Assembly: GCF_030159955.1 (NCBI RefSeq)
Contig: NZ_BSNK01000001.1
Coordinates: 1,612,001 to 1,676,000, forward strand
DNA length: 64,000 nt
Source: Algimonas ampicilliniresistens
Lineage (GTDB): Bacteria > Pseudomonadota > Alphaproteobacteria > Caulobacterales > Maricaulaceae
Direction: 5' to 3'
In this document: positions 1 through 8,401 of the stretch, in pieces
How positions within the stretch are numbered: position 1 is the stretch's first letter
How the letters are laid out: every line of letters starts with the position of its first letter
Position numbers and translations under genes: made by a program
The notes under the pieces: generated by a model
Database searches by the model: none
What the model was told of the DNA's origin: nothing
Seen by the model: the letters and a program-made list of their open reading frames with translations, nothing else

Positions 1-408
1 TGGGCAGACACGCCGACCGGTGGAACAGATACGGGCGGTCACCTAGAAATGACGGCTGCTGATTTTCACAGGCTCGGCGTCACACTGCTGGACGGAAATC
101 CGGAGATCATCTCACCCGATTGGTTTGATGAGATGGTTGGCTATCAGACGGATGTCTATGAACGCCGATCAACCTATGGCTATTTGTGGTGGCGCGACCG
201 CGTTGAAATGGATGGCCGGACGCTCGATTATCACTATGCGCATGGCAATGGCGGCAACTTCATTTTCGCCGTGCCGGACCTCGGCCTTGTCGCCTCTTTT
301 ACCGGCACAAATTTCGGATCGAGGCTGCAGTTCCAGCCTGTGTCAATCTTGCAGGATCGCATCATTCCAGCTGTGATGGACGGACTACCGTCGAGCAAGA
401 CCGAATAA
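1..408 (+). CDS. Serine hydrolase (class C beta-lactamase family), C-terminal part
   Basis: The reading frame is open from base 1, so the gene is cut by the window edge and the first ATG inside (position 49) is not the true start. The visible 135 residues start with a GGH-LEMTAADFHRLG stretch. In the beta-lactamase/penicillin-binding protein superfamily this corresponds to the 'GG-l-t--D--rfg' segment after the active-site lobe. A GYLWW strand and an HGNGG motif follow; HGNGG corresponds to the H/KxG triad region. The catalytic SxxK lies outside the window. The usual role is a periplasmic or membrane esterase or D-Ala-D-Ala-interacting hydrolase. The substrate cannot be told. Confidence 0.75.
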   Translation, partial: WADTPTGGTDTGGHLEMTAADFHRLGVTLLDGNPEIISPDWFDEMVGYQTDVYERRSTYGYLWWRDRVEMDGRTLDYHYAHGNGGNFIFAVPDLGLVASFTGTNFGSRLQFQPVSILQDRIIPAVMDGLPSSKTE

Positions 409-414
409 AACTCG

Positions 415-1224
415 CTACCCTGCAGGGTCGGACATCGCTTCCATATTCGCGTCCGCTTGACGGATCGCTGCTTCCATGCGGTCTTCCGCGCTTTGCAGGT
501 TTTTTTTCGGATCCTGGTAGAAGGCCGTCAGCTTCATGATGTTAAGGAAGGTCTTGTTGAGCACCCGCCCACCTAGTTTCATCGGGCGATCGAAATCGAA
601 CAATAGGATCACGCGTTCTTCGTCGGTTTCGTTCCACACTTCATGCTCATACGTGTCGTCAAACACGAAAATTTCGCCTTCTTTCCACGCCGTGATCGTA
701 TCATCGACGCGAATGCGGCACTTCTCTCGGTCTTTTGGAATGATCAGGCCTAGATGGCTGCGTAAAATGCCCTTGGTCACGCCTTTATGGGCGGGAATAT
801 GATAGCCCGGCGCAAGGATTGAGAACATTGCGGTCTGAAGGTTGGGGACGCCTGATAAAATATCGGCCGTTTTTGGCGTCAGCTTCGTATTTGTCTCCAT
901 CCGTTGACCAAAACCGTAGAGAATGAAGGTCTTCCAATGCTTGGCTTTGGATAGTCGGTATTGGTCGGGCGAGAGTTCGTGAAACGCCGGAATATCGTCG
1001 CGGAAAGCAAGCACGGCTTGCGCTTCCTCGCGGATCACTTCCCAATTATCGGTGAAAGCTTTCAGCCACGGAAAATGCGAATTGTCGATCTTTGGCGTGT
1101 CTGGAACCTTGGATTGCGACGACTGGAACCCAGCAATTTTGCGGACCAGCTTCTTCCCCGTCTTCTTGATGAAGGCGCGGCGCGTTTTTTTTAGGTGTTC
1201 GGGTTTTTCGACAGGATCGGTCAT
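415..1224 (-). CDS. Aspartyl/asparaginyl beta-hydroxylase family dioxygenase (LpxO/OlsC-like)
   Basis: A 269-residue protein of the Fe(II)/2-oxoglutarate-dependent Asp/Asn beta-hydroxylase family. Candidate metal and cosubstrate ligands are HIPAH at 142-146, the R-S-H at 155-157, H194 within FDDTYEHE and R204, just ahead of FDFDRP. A basic N-terminal stretch (residues 8-30) could sit at the membrane. In bacteria this family includes LpxO and OlsC, which 2-hydroxylate acyl chains of lipid A or ornithine lipids. Given its neighbours I infer a lipid acyl-chain hydroxylase. The frame runs further upstream into cfa, but the ATG at 1224 lies 11 nt after the cfa stop and fits the family length. It is the last gene of the minus-strand lipid operon. 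Confidence 0.75.
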   Translation of the reverse strand: MTDPVEKPEHLKKTRRAFIKKTGKKLVRKIAGFQSSQSKVPDTPKIDNSHFPWLKAFTDNWEVIREEAQAVLAFRDDIPAFHELSPDQYRLSKAKHWKTFILYGFGQRMETNTKLTPKTADILSGVPNLQTAMFSILAPGYHIPAHKGVTKGILRSHLGLIIPKDREKCRIRVDDTITAWKEGEIFVFDDTYEHEVWNETDEERVILLFDFDRPMKLGGRVLNKTFLNIMKLTAFYQDPKKNLQSAEDRMEAAIRQADANMEAMSDPAG

Positions 1225-1235
1225 GGCGCCGCCAC

Positions 1236-2444
1236 TTAGGACAGCAGGCCCGGCCCGTCCATCATGTAGTTCCGTGTCGGCGGCAGCGCATGCACATCTT
1301 TGGTGAGCTGAATTTGGAAGTTCATATGCTTGCCATAAAGGAACGAGAATTCTGAAATGACCAAGTAAAACTCCCACATTCGCGCGAAACGCTCATCTTT
1401 CATCGCTACGACGGCGTCGCGATTAGCCTGAAACCGCTTCTCCCATTCTGCTAATGTCCACGCATAGTGCAGCCGCAGAATTTCCATATCCGTGACCCAC
1501 AGACCGGCCTTTTCAATCTCAGCATAAGTTTCAGACAAAGCGGGGCTATAGCCGCCGGGGAAGATGTATTTGCGGATCCACTTACCCGTCGTTCCGGGAC
1601 CGCCTTTACGTCCGATTGAATGGACAAGCGCACAACCATCATCCGTCAGCACATCGCGAATTTGACCGAAAAATTCTGCATAATGCCCGACTCCGACATG
1701 TTCGAACATACCGACCGAGACAACACGATCATAAGGTCCCTTGCAATCGCGGTAATCCTGCAACCGGATCTCGACCCGGTCTTGAAGTCCCGCAGCTTCG
1801 ACACGTTCTCGCGCTAAGGCATACTGATCATTGGACAGAGTGACCCCGACCACCTGAACATCGTGTTCTTTAGCGAGGTGCATCGCCATACCACCCCAGC
1901 CGCAACCAATATCAAGAACACGATGTCCGTGCTCTAACCTCAACTTGGCGGCAATATGGCGTTTTTTGGCAAGCTGGGCCTGTTCCAACGTCATGCCGTA
2001 TTCGGGCCAGTACGCGCAGCTATATTGCATGTCTTCATCAAGGAAGAGCCGATAAAGATCGTTGGAGAGATCGTAATGGGCTTCGACATTCTTCGACGAC
2101 GCCTCACGCTTATTCCGCTGCATCGTCCGACGGAACGTTTTCTGCACCCGCTTTATCCGTTGTCGAACTGGGCCTTTGCGCAACCCATCTCGATTGTGTG
2201 CAAACACCTCTAAAAAGCCACGAATGCCGCCGTCTTCGACGATCAATGTACCGTCCATATAGGCTTCGCCAGCATAGAGTTCAGGATTCAGAAACAAGCG
2301 ACGATAGAGTTTTGGATCAGTCAACCGAACGGTCGCCGACGGCTCACCACCCGGTCCGTAATCGTGGCGGGCGCCTTTATGATCAATAATGGTCAGCCGC
2401 CCGGTTGTCACGAAACGGCGCATCATTGCGTCTAACAGTCTCAT
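1236..2444 (-). CDS. cfa: Cyclopropane-fatty-acyl-phospholipid synthase
   Basis: A 402-residue SAM-dependent enzyme that methylenates the cis double bond of membrane lipid acyl chains. The N-terminal lipid-binding domain covers roughly residues 1-115. The family hallmark EAHYDLSNDLY lies at 121-131, YSCAYW at 141-146 and the SAM-binding VLDIGCGWGG at 176-185. The length is normal for the family. It lies between the glycerophosphotransferase-like gene (54 nt upstream) and the beta-hydroxylase (11 nt downstream), all on the same strand. Cfa-type enzymes can act on phospholipids generally, so the link to sphingolipids rests on position only. Confidence 0.93.
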   Translation of the reverse strand: MRLLDAMMRRFVTTGRLTIIDHKGARHDYGPGGEPSATVRLTDPKLYRRLFLNPELYAGEAYMDGTLIVEDGGIRGFLEVFAHNRDGLRKGPVRQRIKRVQKTFRRTMQRNKREASSKNVEAHYDLSNDLYRLFLDEDMQYSCAYWPEYGMTLEQAQLAKKRHIAAKLRLEHGHRVLDIGCGWGGMAMHLAKEHDVQVVGVTLSNDQYALARERVEAAGLQDRVEIRLQDYRDCKGPYDRVVSVGMFEHVGVGHYAEFFGQIRDVLTDDGCALVHSIGRKGGPGTTGKWIRKYIFPGGYSPALSETYAEIEKAGLWVTDMEILRLHYAWTLAEWEKRFQANRDAVVAMKDERFARMWEFYLVISEFSFLYGKHMNFQIQLTKDVHALPPTRNYMMDGPGLLS

Positions 2445-2498
2445 GTGAATAGCCTACTGCCCTTAGAGCAGAGGTCCAAATCACAAAATTGAGTGCCT

Positions 2499-3722
2499 CT
2501 ATTCAGCCGCCATGAGCTCAGGCTCCAATGCAGCCTCGCGTCGGAGCCACTCGACGATCGCATCAGCCGCCTTTTCAGATGACCGACCTGTTTCGAGATC
2601 AAATGTGTCAGCAAAAGCTAAGTTTTGGGCCGGTAGATAGTCGGGATGTGTATGCTCGGCCGCGCGAACGGTTTCTATCAATCGGCTGGTATCGTCCAAA
2701 ACGGGCCCTGTGGTCCAATTTAGATAGAGCGGATTGCCTCTCCACTCTGCCTCATGGCTGTTGAGGAAAATCGTCGGACGCCGTTCATGCAAAAACTCAT
2801 AAATCTGCGACGACACGTCCCCAATGTAGATATCGGCAGCGCGCGTGTAGGTCATGTCGACACTGCGCGGGCTACCAAGGTCGACATGGATGTTAGGCAG
2901 ATCTAGGAATCGTTTAGGCAGCTGTTTGCGGCGGCGCACGCGTTTATATTCGACCGATGTGTGGATCTTGCGCTGAAAGATCATGATATGGGGCGCAAAA
3001 ATCAAATTGATATCAGGGGTTTCTGCGAACGCATCCAGTACGTCCTCACCCATTATGTACCAGCTCGATAAATGCGGGTCGAAATGTGGGTTATACAGAA
3101 CCACCGGATTATCATTGTCGAACAGTTTCGGCACGCCATCATGCGGCACAAAGTCGAATTTAGGATAACCAGCCACAGCATACTCGCCATCGCGAACCAG
3201 CCCGTGTTCTTTGTGTCTTTTCTCGTCCTTTTCACCCGCCACTAAGACGAAATCAAAATCTCGAATCGACGTTTTTTGCGCGACCGCACGATCTCCAGCA
3301 CCGTGATGCGTCAAAACGAACTTCAAATGATCCAAGCCGAACTGCTTCTTCAGAAGAAGGCTGGTGCTTTCTGGAACCACGAACACGTCGAATTGAGCCA
3401 GCGTGTCGAGGTTTTCCTGAAGAACGGAGAGACGACGCGCCGGAGCCACAGCATTGGCGGCGCGACGAATGCCACGATCCGCCTTTGTCGTATCCAATTC
3501 AACAAACTGTGCCTCTCGACACAGGTCTGGCCCCAACCCGGACAGAACGAGAGCTTTCTGCTCCTGTGTTGAGGTTAGGACGGTGACATCAACATCCGGA
3601 TGTCGGACGAGTATCTCGCGAAGGATAGGCGCCGTGTGGGGCACTTGATGCGGAACTTCATGATTATAGAGAAACGCAACCTTGAGCGGCGATCCGTCAA
3701 ATTTTTCGAGTAGCTGAGACAT
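2499..3722 (-). CDS. CDP-glycerol:poly(glycerophosphate) glycerophosphotransferase-like protein
   Basis: A 407-residue protein with a GT-B-like two-domain layout. Recognisable segments are THHGAGDR in the first half, LYNPHFD and FAPHI in the middle, and DIYIGDVSSQIYEFL near residue 310, which matches the sugar- or glycerol-phosphate transferase motif of the TagB/TagF family. That family moves phosphoglycerol from CDP-glycerol to an acceptor lipid or polymer. It has no signal peptide or membrane segment. In this locus it may transfer a phosphoglycerol-type head group or modify an envelope glycan; the acceptor is unknown. It sits 71 nt after the HAD gene and ahead of cfa. Confidence 0.6.
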   Translation of the reverse strand: MSQLLEKFDGSPLKVAFLYNHEVPHQVPHTAPILREILVRHPDVDVTVLTSTQEQKALVLSGLGPDLCREAQFVELDTTKADRGIRRAANAVAPARRLSVLQENLDTLAQFDVFVVPESTSLLLKKQFGLDHLKFVLTHHGAGDRAVAQKTSIRDFDFVLVAGEKDEKRHKEHGLVRDGEYAVAGYPKFDFVPHDGVPKLFDNDNPVVLYNPHFDPHLSSWYIMGEDVLDAFAETPDINLIFAPHIMIFQRKIHTSVEYKRVRRRKQLPKRFLDLPNIHVDLGSPRSVDMTYTRAADIYIGDVSSQIYEFLHERRPTIFLNSHEAEWRGNPLYLNWTTGPVLDDTSRLIETVRAAEHTHPDYLPAQNLAFADTFDLETGRSSEKAADAIVEWLRREAALEPELMAAE

Positions 3723-3793
3723 AAGGCGCGGGACTTAGAACAAGCCGCGAACGGCTAACACTCACAACCTGTTTCATTTCTTTCACATTTTCG

Positions 3794-4477
3794 TCACTCA
3801 GCCACAGGAATAAATCCGCTTTCCTGCTCTGACCAAGTCTGAATGGGCAGGTTCAAAGCTTCTGCATCCGTGCGTGTTTTGGGTTTTGGGTCAACAACAA
3901 TGGTTCGGTCCATGATCGGCAAGAGAGCAAAATCCGCACGACTATCCGTGTAAAAAACCATGGGTCCCGAAAGTCCTTTTTCCGAAAGATAGGCCTCAAC
4001 AGCCTGGCGTTTGGCCTCGCCGTAACAATTCTCGCTCGCGAAGTGGTCTTCCAAACGGTCCCCGTCCCAAGCCATCTCTGTGCAAACGAACCCGTCGACA
4101 TCCAGACGTTTTGCAATTGGCTCAACAACCAAATCGACCGCCGCTGAAGCGATCAACACATGATCGCCCCGGGCTTTATGATACGCCAGCGCTGCTCGCC
4201 CGCCGGGCCGCAAGCCGTCCCGAACCTCTGAGTCTGCAAAGGCGTCAGCCATCGCGACCAATTCAGATCGCGATCGGCGCATCAGGCTCCACCGCATCAT
4301 GGACCGTTTGACCGCTCCGCGAGGTCGACGGCCTGCCTTATATTCAATCTGGTCGCGGATCGTTTCGTAGAGAAGCGGGATCCAGAACCACGGCCGGGTC
4401 CTGACCGTTCGCCAGACGAACCGGCCCCATGTCCCACGCTGCGTCAGCGTATAATCAAGGTCAAAAATGGCAATCAT
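3794..4477 (-). CDS. HAD superfamily phosphatase (subclass IB, phosphoserine phosphatase-like)
   Basis: A 227-residue HAD hydrolase. The DxD nucleophile motif is IFDLDYTLT, with D6 and D8 as the predicted nucleophile and acid/base. A helical cap follows at about 20-95, the second motif is IASAAVD, and the last is FYTDSRADFALL with the metal-binding aspartates. HAD-IB enzymes remove phosphate from small phosphomonoesters such as phosphoserine or phosphoglycerol. The start overlaps the flippase stop by 4 nt (ATGA), so the two are translationally coupled. I infer a dephosphorylation step in head-group synthesis; the substrate cannot be read from the sequence. Confidence 0.75.
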   Translation of the reverse strand: MIAIFDLDYTLTQRGTWGRFVWRTVRTRPWFWIPLLYETIRDQIEYKAGRRPRGAVKRSMMRWSLMRRSRSELVAMADAFADSEVRDGLRPGGRAALAYHKARGDHVLIASAAVDLVVEPIAKRLDVDGFVCTEMAWDGDRLEDHFASENCYGEAKRQAVEAYLSEKGLSGPMVFYTDSRADFALLPIMDRTIVVDPKPKTRTDAEALNLPIQTWSEQESGFIPVAE

Positions 4478-5841
4478 TCGCAGGGCGCACGGTTCAATTT
4501 TGAAAGGGTGCGCGTGACCAGCAGCACAACAGCAATCAGGGCTACACTATAGCCGAAGAGCCAGGCCCAGCCTGTGCCGATCTCTCCCAGCCAGTTCGTC
4601 AGGACGATAAAACTGACAACGTAGGCAATAATTCCGGCGGCACGCGCATAGATGGCGCGTTCCGGCTTTCCGACTGCGTAAAAGACGGGATAGAGCGGGG
4701 CAACTGCCGCAAATACCGCTGCACCTAATACGAGCAGCACGGCCAAATTGACGGCCCCAGCATAGTCCGGCCCAAGAACGGAATCGACCGCGATCGGACC
4801 TAACCAATAAACAAGCGCTGCAATTGCCAAGCCTGCGCCCAGTGCCACGGCACTGGCTTTACTCACTAAACGTAGAATTTGCCCCCCCTGCCCCGCCGCG
4901 ACAATGCGCGCCAATTCCGGATAGATAACTTGGTCCAGCAGTTTGACGCCCTCTGAGAGAAGGCGGGCGATCTCTTCGGCAATTTTATAAACAGCAACGA
5001 AGACGGGGCCGAAAACCCCCATGACCAAGAGCACAGGAAGGTGTGAGAAGCCCGCCGCCAATGAGCTGTCCACATAGGCTTTGGAGGCGAAAACCCAGAG
5101 CCCTCTGCGAGGATGCATGAGATTGATTTTTGCGTTCAAAGCTGGCTTTAATAGGCCGCGTTTCGCCAATTCGGACAGACCTAAAGCGATGATCACCAAG
5201 TAGCGGGCCAATGCACCGAGATACCAAGCCGCGATAAAGCCGATCATGCCCCATCCCTGATAAGCCACGACTAGCACACCGATGAGACGGACGGCTGGCA
5301 TCACCAGCCAAGCAACGGCCAGACCTCGAAATCGGTCAAACAGTCGCAAAACGCCCGTACTCATGCCGATTTGTTGGAACAGAACGACCGTACAATAGAC
5401 GGCAACGAGACCAAAGAGTTTGGTGAGGTCAATCTGATCATAACCGGGCCAGAAATCTGGGAAGGCTTGCACAACCCCGACGAAAGCCCCGAACAAGGCA
5501 ATAGACCCGATATAGGCTAGCACTACAGAGACCGCATCGAGCGTCGCGGCAAATTTCACCAGACGCGCGAAAGACGCCCCATCTTTTGCTTCAACATCAT
5601 CAGACCCGAAACGAATCACGGCCTGCCATGGCTGGAACGTCATCATTTCGGCAAAGAACAGCATGTAAGCGTGTAAAAAAATCACGATGCCGAACTCAGC
5701 CTGACTATCGAGAGCCCGCGCGGTGACGACAAGGCTGATCAGCCCAAGCAAGGCGCCAATGGCTTTCGCCCCGAATAGGAGCGATGCATTGGAAGCGATC
5801 CGCGACCCGACGGTTCGCGTGCAATGGATCGACATGTCCAT
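4474..5841 (-). CDS. MOP-superfamily flippase (polysaccharide/lipid exporter, YghQ/Wzx-like)
   Basis: A 455-residue integral membrane protein with about 12-14 hydrophobic segments spread across its length and short charged loops, as in the polysaccharide-transport branch of the MATE/MOP superfamily. There is a LLFGAKAIGALLGL segment near the N-terminus. Such proteins flip lipid-linked intermediates across the inner membrane. The start overlaps the nucleotidyltransferase stop by one base, and the stop overlaps the HAD gene. From memory, E. coli carries a related pair, yghQ (flippase) and yghO (GNAT), as neighbours. The cargo could be the decorated sphingolipid or a glycan intermediate. Confidence 0.75.
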   Translation of the reverse strand: MDMSIHCTRTVGSRIASNASLLFGAKAIGALLGLISLVVTARALDSQAEFGIVIFLHAYMLFFAEMMTFQPWQAVIRFGSDDVEAKDGASFARLVKFAATLDAVSVVLAYIGSIALFGAFVGVVQAFPDFWPGYDQIDLTKLFGLVAVYCTVVLFQQIGMSTGVLRLFDRFRGLAVAWLVMPAVRLIGVLVVAYQGWGMIGFIAAWYLGALARYLVIIALGLSELAKRGLLKPALNAKINLMHPRRGLWVFASKAYVDSSLAAGFSHLPVLLVMGVFGPVFVAVYKIAEEIARLLSEGVKLLDQVIYPELARIVAAGQGGQILRLVSKASAVALGAGLAIAALVYWLGPIAVDSVLGPDYAGAVNLAVLLVLGAAVFAAVAPLYPVFYAVGKPERAIYARAAGIIAYVVSFIVLTNWLGEIGTGWAWLFGYSVALIAVVLLVTRTLSKLNRAPCE

Positions 5842-6581
5842 TATTTGCGCGCCGCAATGATGTCTTCGACAAGCGCCAAATCAGCAGGTTTATCGACGTC
5901 GATTGCCGCTTCGGCAAACGGCAATAGTACCGGTTCAGCTGTGATCTGAAGCTTCTTAGAGACTGCGGCAAATGCCCCCGCAAGGCTCAGTCTTCCAGAC
6001 GCATATTTGATACCTAAACCTAGGCCGACCGTTTTCGCCAGTTTCAACGGGTCTTTGCGGAAATCCTGCGCCGTCTGCCAGAACCGGATCGCCTCAAGCG
6101 CGCGGTCATTGGCCAGATAGAACAGATTGCATCCACTCACCGCTTGATCCGCAAACCGCAAGTAAGTCCGTTTTGTGGCTGGATAGGCAGATTGAATAAC
6201 GGCCTCCGTCGCCAATCCGACAGTAAAGTCTGCACCGGAGGCTTGTGAGTATTGGATAAAGGTATCGACCATTTCGCTCGTCAGCAAAGCATGATCACAG
6301 GTCGTCAGCAGAGCCGGAAACGCCCCGCCTGACGCCGCCATTAATGCACTATCCGCTGGCCCTCGCCCTCCCGGCACTAAGTCAAAACCGTCTCGCTCCT
6401 TGGGGTATCCTGACAAGAAAAAGGGCTCAGCCACTTTCGCGCCACGTAAAGCCTGGGCGACACGCTCAACCATCGCCATGCCGCCAACGGGAATGTCAGC
6501 CTTGAACACGACTCCTGCATGCTCGCATAGCGCATCCGGACCAGGGCGCTGTCCCGCCAGAATGATTGCGCGAACGCTCAA
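5841..6581 (-). CDS. MobA-like nucleotidyltransferase (GT-A fold)
   Basis: A 246-residue protein starting MSVRAIILAGQRPGP, the LAGxR nucleotide-binding signature of MobA-like NTP transferases. VFKADIPVGG follows at about 26-35, with the conserved lysine that contacts the phosphates, and TTCDHALLT near residue 95, a metal-binding aspartate motif. The molybdopterin guanylyltransferase function is unlikely in this context. A CTP-dependent activation of a phospho-alcohol, feeding the glycerophosphotransferase-like gene downstream, is my inference. It overlaps the GNAT gene by 4 nt upstream and the flippase by 1 nt downstream. Confidence 0.7.
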   Translation of the reverse strand: MSVRAIILAGQRPGPDALCEHAGVVFKADIPVGGMAMVERVAQALRGAKVAEPFFLSGYPKERDGFDLVPGGRGPADSALMAASGGAFPALLTTCDHALLTSEMVDTFIQYSQASGADFTVGLATEAVIQSAYPATKRTYLRFADQAVSGCNLFYLANDRALEAIRFWQTAQDFRKDPLKLAKTVGLGLGIKYASGRLSLAGAFAAVSKKLQITAEPVLLPFAEAAIDVDKPADLALVEDIIAARK

Positions 6582-7717
6582 AGCTCAGCCTCGACCATGC
6601 GGTATGTCTTATAAAGGTCCGCCCCGACCAGTTCGCAGATCGCGCTCATGCTGCGATTGCCTTCTAGGATCCAAGACAGCTCACACTGCGTAAACCCTTG
6701 TGCTTGACCCGCATCGAATGCGTCTGAACAAATTTTGGTTGTCAGAGCCACGCCCCGGCGACCTTTGTGGAATTTCCGCTTTAGACCCATCAAGGGCACG
6801 CGGCCTTTGCTGACTTTTTTAGCCTTGATCCGGTAGAGAAGCTTGGCCCATCCGAAGGGTAAAAGACGACCATCGAGCCCTTTGACGACCTCATTCAAAT
6901 CCGGAATCATCCAAATGAATGTGGCCGGTTCGCCATCGATGAAGCCGATCTGAAACCCAGTCTTGAACATGATGGGCCTCATTTCTTTGGCCATATGTTC
7001 GAATTGCTCTTCAGAGAACGGTATGAAGCCCCAATTTTCTGACCAAGCATCGTTGAAAATCTCTCGGGCCATTCGAACATCGCCGAGGAAATCTTTCGTG
7101 TTCATCGTTCGCCACGTCAGCCCCGGATCGGACTCAGCCTTAGCTCGCAGCCCTTCAACCAACTTGCCCTTGGGGGCACCGTCGTTGAGATCAGCGTTGT
7201 AGGCATAGAGATCGACAGCTTTAGAGAAACCATTGCGCTCGATAGCCTCCAACTGATGCGGATGTCCGTAAGGCATCATAACCGCTGGCGGATGATCAAA
7301 CCCATCAACCAGCAATCCCACTTCCTCATTCACGCTCCACATTGCTGGACCAATGAGCTGTGTCCGTCCCTGCGCACGTGCCCAGTCTTTCGCTGCCTTC
7401 AACAAAGCATCGGCTAAGGGCGCAGAACTCTCGCAATCGAAATAACCGAAAAACGCCGAATCTGTGCCGTGAAGCCCATCATGCGCCGCATTTAGAAAAG
7501 CTGCGATTCGCCCGATCGCGCGACCGTTTCGTCTCGCGATGAAGAACCGAGTCGTCAGAGCGCGAGAAGCCGGGTTTTTGTGGCTCAGTTGCGCTTTACG
7601 TTCCATACGCAATGGCGCGCGCCAATGAGGCTCACCTTTGTAAAGAGCATAAGGGAGCGCGACGAAGTCAGCATCCGCCTGATCAGATTCGCTTATTATG
7701 AATGACGCATCCGTCAT
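6578..7717 (-). CDS. YghO-type GNAT acyltransferase, candidate bacterial ceramide synthase (bCerS)
   Basis: A 379-residue protein of the YghO-like branch of the GNAT superfamily. The N-terminal domain has the family pattern of an aromatic/basic start, HWRAPLRMERKAQL, then the core strand AIGRIAAFLNAAHD and FFGYFDCE at about 65-100. It continues with IGPAMWSVNEEVGLLVDGFD and a MMPYGHPHQLEAIERNGF stretch, and a second acyltransferase-like half follows. In Caulobacter, as I recall, the bacterial ceramide synthase that N-acylates the sphingoid base is a GNAT-family protein encoded in the same locus as spt. This gene is the best candidate here. It leads a tightly overlapping four-gene unit and lies 48 nt downstream of the DUF2141 gene. 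Confidence 0.7.
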   Translation of the reverse strand: MTDASFIISESDQADADFVALPYALYKGEPHWRAPLRMERKAQLSHKNPASRALTTRFFIARRNGRAIGRIAAFLNAAHDGLHGTDSAFFGYFDCESSAPLADALLKAAKDWARAQGRTQLIGPAMWSVNEEVGLLVDGFDHPPAVMMPYGHPHQLEAIERNGFSKAVDLYAYNADLNDGAPKGKLVEGLRAKAESDPGLTWRTMNTKDFLGDVRMAREIFNDAWSENWGFIPFSEEQFEHMAKEMRPIMFKTGFQIGFIDGEPATFIWMIPDLNEVVKGLDGRLLPFGWAKLLYRIKAKKVSKGRVPLMGLKRKFHKGRRGVALTTKICSDAFDAGQAQGFTQCELSWILEGNRSMSAICELVGADLYKTYRMVEAEL

Positions 7718-7765
7718 ACGAGCCCACTTGGTGTCATCAGTAAAGGGGCGCTTTGGCGACCGAAC

Positions 7766-8335
7766 CTAGCCTAGGTCAACCAGATTGATGACAATGTCGC
7801 GGCCATCACTCGGAACCTCGAAACGCGTTTCTTCCCATTTCGGAAGACGTAGCGACTTTATTTCGGGGTTATTCGACAGGCCGTAGGGCTCTTTGGGTGT
7901 GAAATTCCATTTCTTGTCGAACTTCCGATCCCCATCAATGTCGTGATAACCGACGACGGCATACTCACCTGGGCCAGGTACATGGAAGCAGACCCGCATT
8001 GGGCCATCATCTGCAGGAACACGAATGCGACGGAGTTTACCGGATCGCTTCATGAAGTTCTGCTCACCAAATAGCTCGAGTTTCAGGATGCCTTCTTTGC
8101 TGACATTGTTCACAGTCACCCGAATCTGATGATAGCCCAAGATACAGCGATCTGCGGCGTCACGGTCATAAAGCTCTAACCCACGCTCGATTCCGAGCGC
8201 TGATAGAGGTTCAGGCACATCATCATCATCGGCAGCAGCAGCTGTAGCGGCGAGGCTAAAAGCGCCCACACCAATCAGTGAAACACCGCGGATGAATTTC
8301 CAGTAGGGTCTGTTCGTACGATTTGCGTTGATCAT
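7766..8335 (-). CDS. DUF2141 family secreted protein
   Basis: A 189-residue protein with an N-terminal signal: basic residues, then a hydrophobic segment at about 18-33 and an Ala-rich cleavage region (TAAAA). The mature part is beta-rich, with FHVPGPGEYAVVGYHDIDGD at about 120-139 and KFDKKWNF, the typical DUF2141 core in which 'H-D-n-n-k' precedes a small loop. DUF2141 proteins are periplasmic or surface proteins of unknown function. I recall them beside sphingolipid genes in other alphaproteobacteria. It is the first gene of the minus-strand run and is divergent from the permease genes, with a 66-nt shared promoter region. Confidence 0.8.
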   Translation of the reverse strand: MINANRTNRPYWKFIRGVSLIGVGAFSLAATAAAADDDDVPEPLSALGIERGLELYDRDAADRCILGYHQIRVTVNNVSKEGILKLELFGEQNFMKRSGKLRRIRVPADDGPMRVCFHVPGPGEYAVVGYHDIDGDRKFDKKWNFTPKEPYGLSNNPEIKSLRLPKWEETRFEVPSDGRDIVINLVDLG

Positions 8336-8401
8336 GGCTTTTCAATAGGCCCCGTGCGATGAGCCCTGCATGAACCATTTCATGCTGGACGCAGTCTGGA
8401 T

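Noticed and set aside
961-1306. Plus-strand open frames across the hydroxylase gene
   Set aside because: They overlap a clear minus-strand gene, carry no motif and have no ribosome binding site; they are shadows of it.
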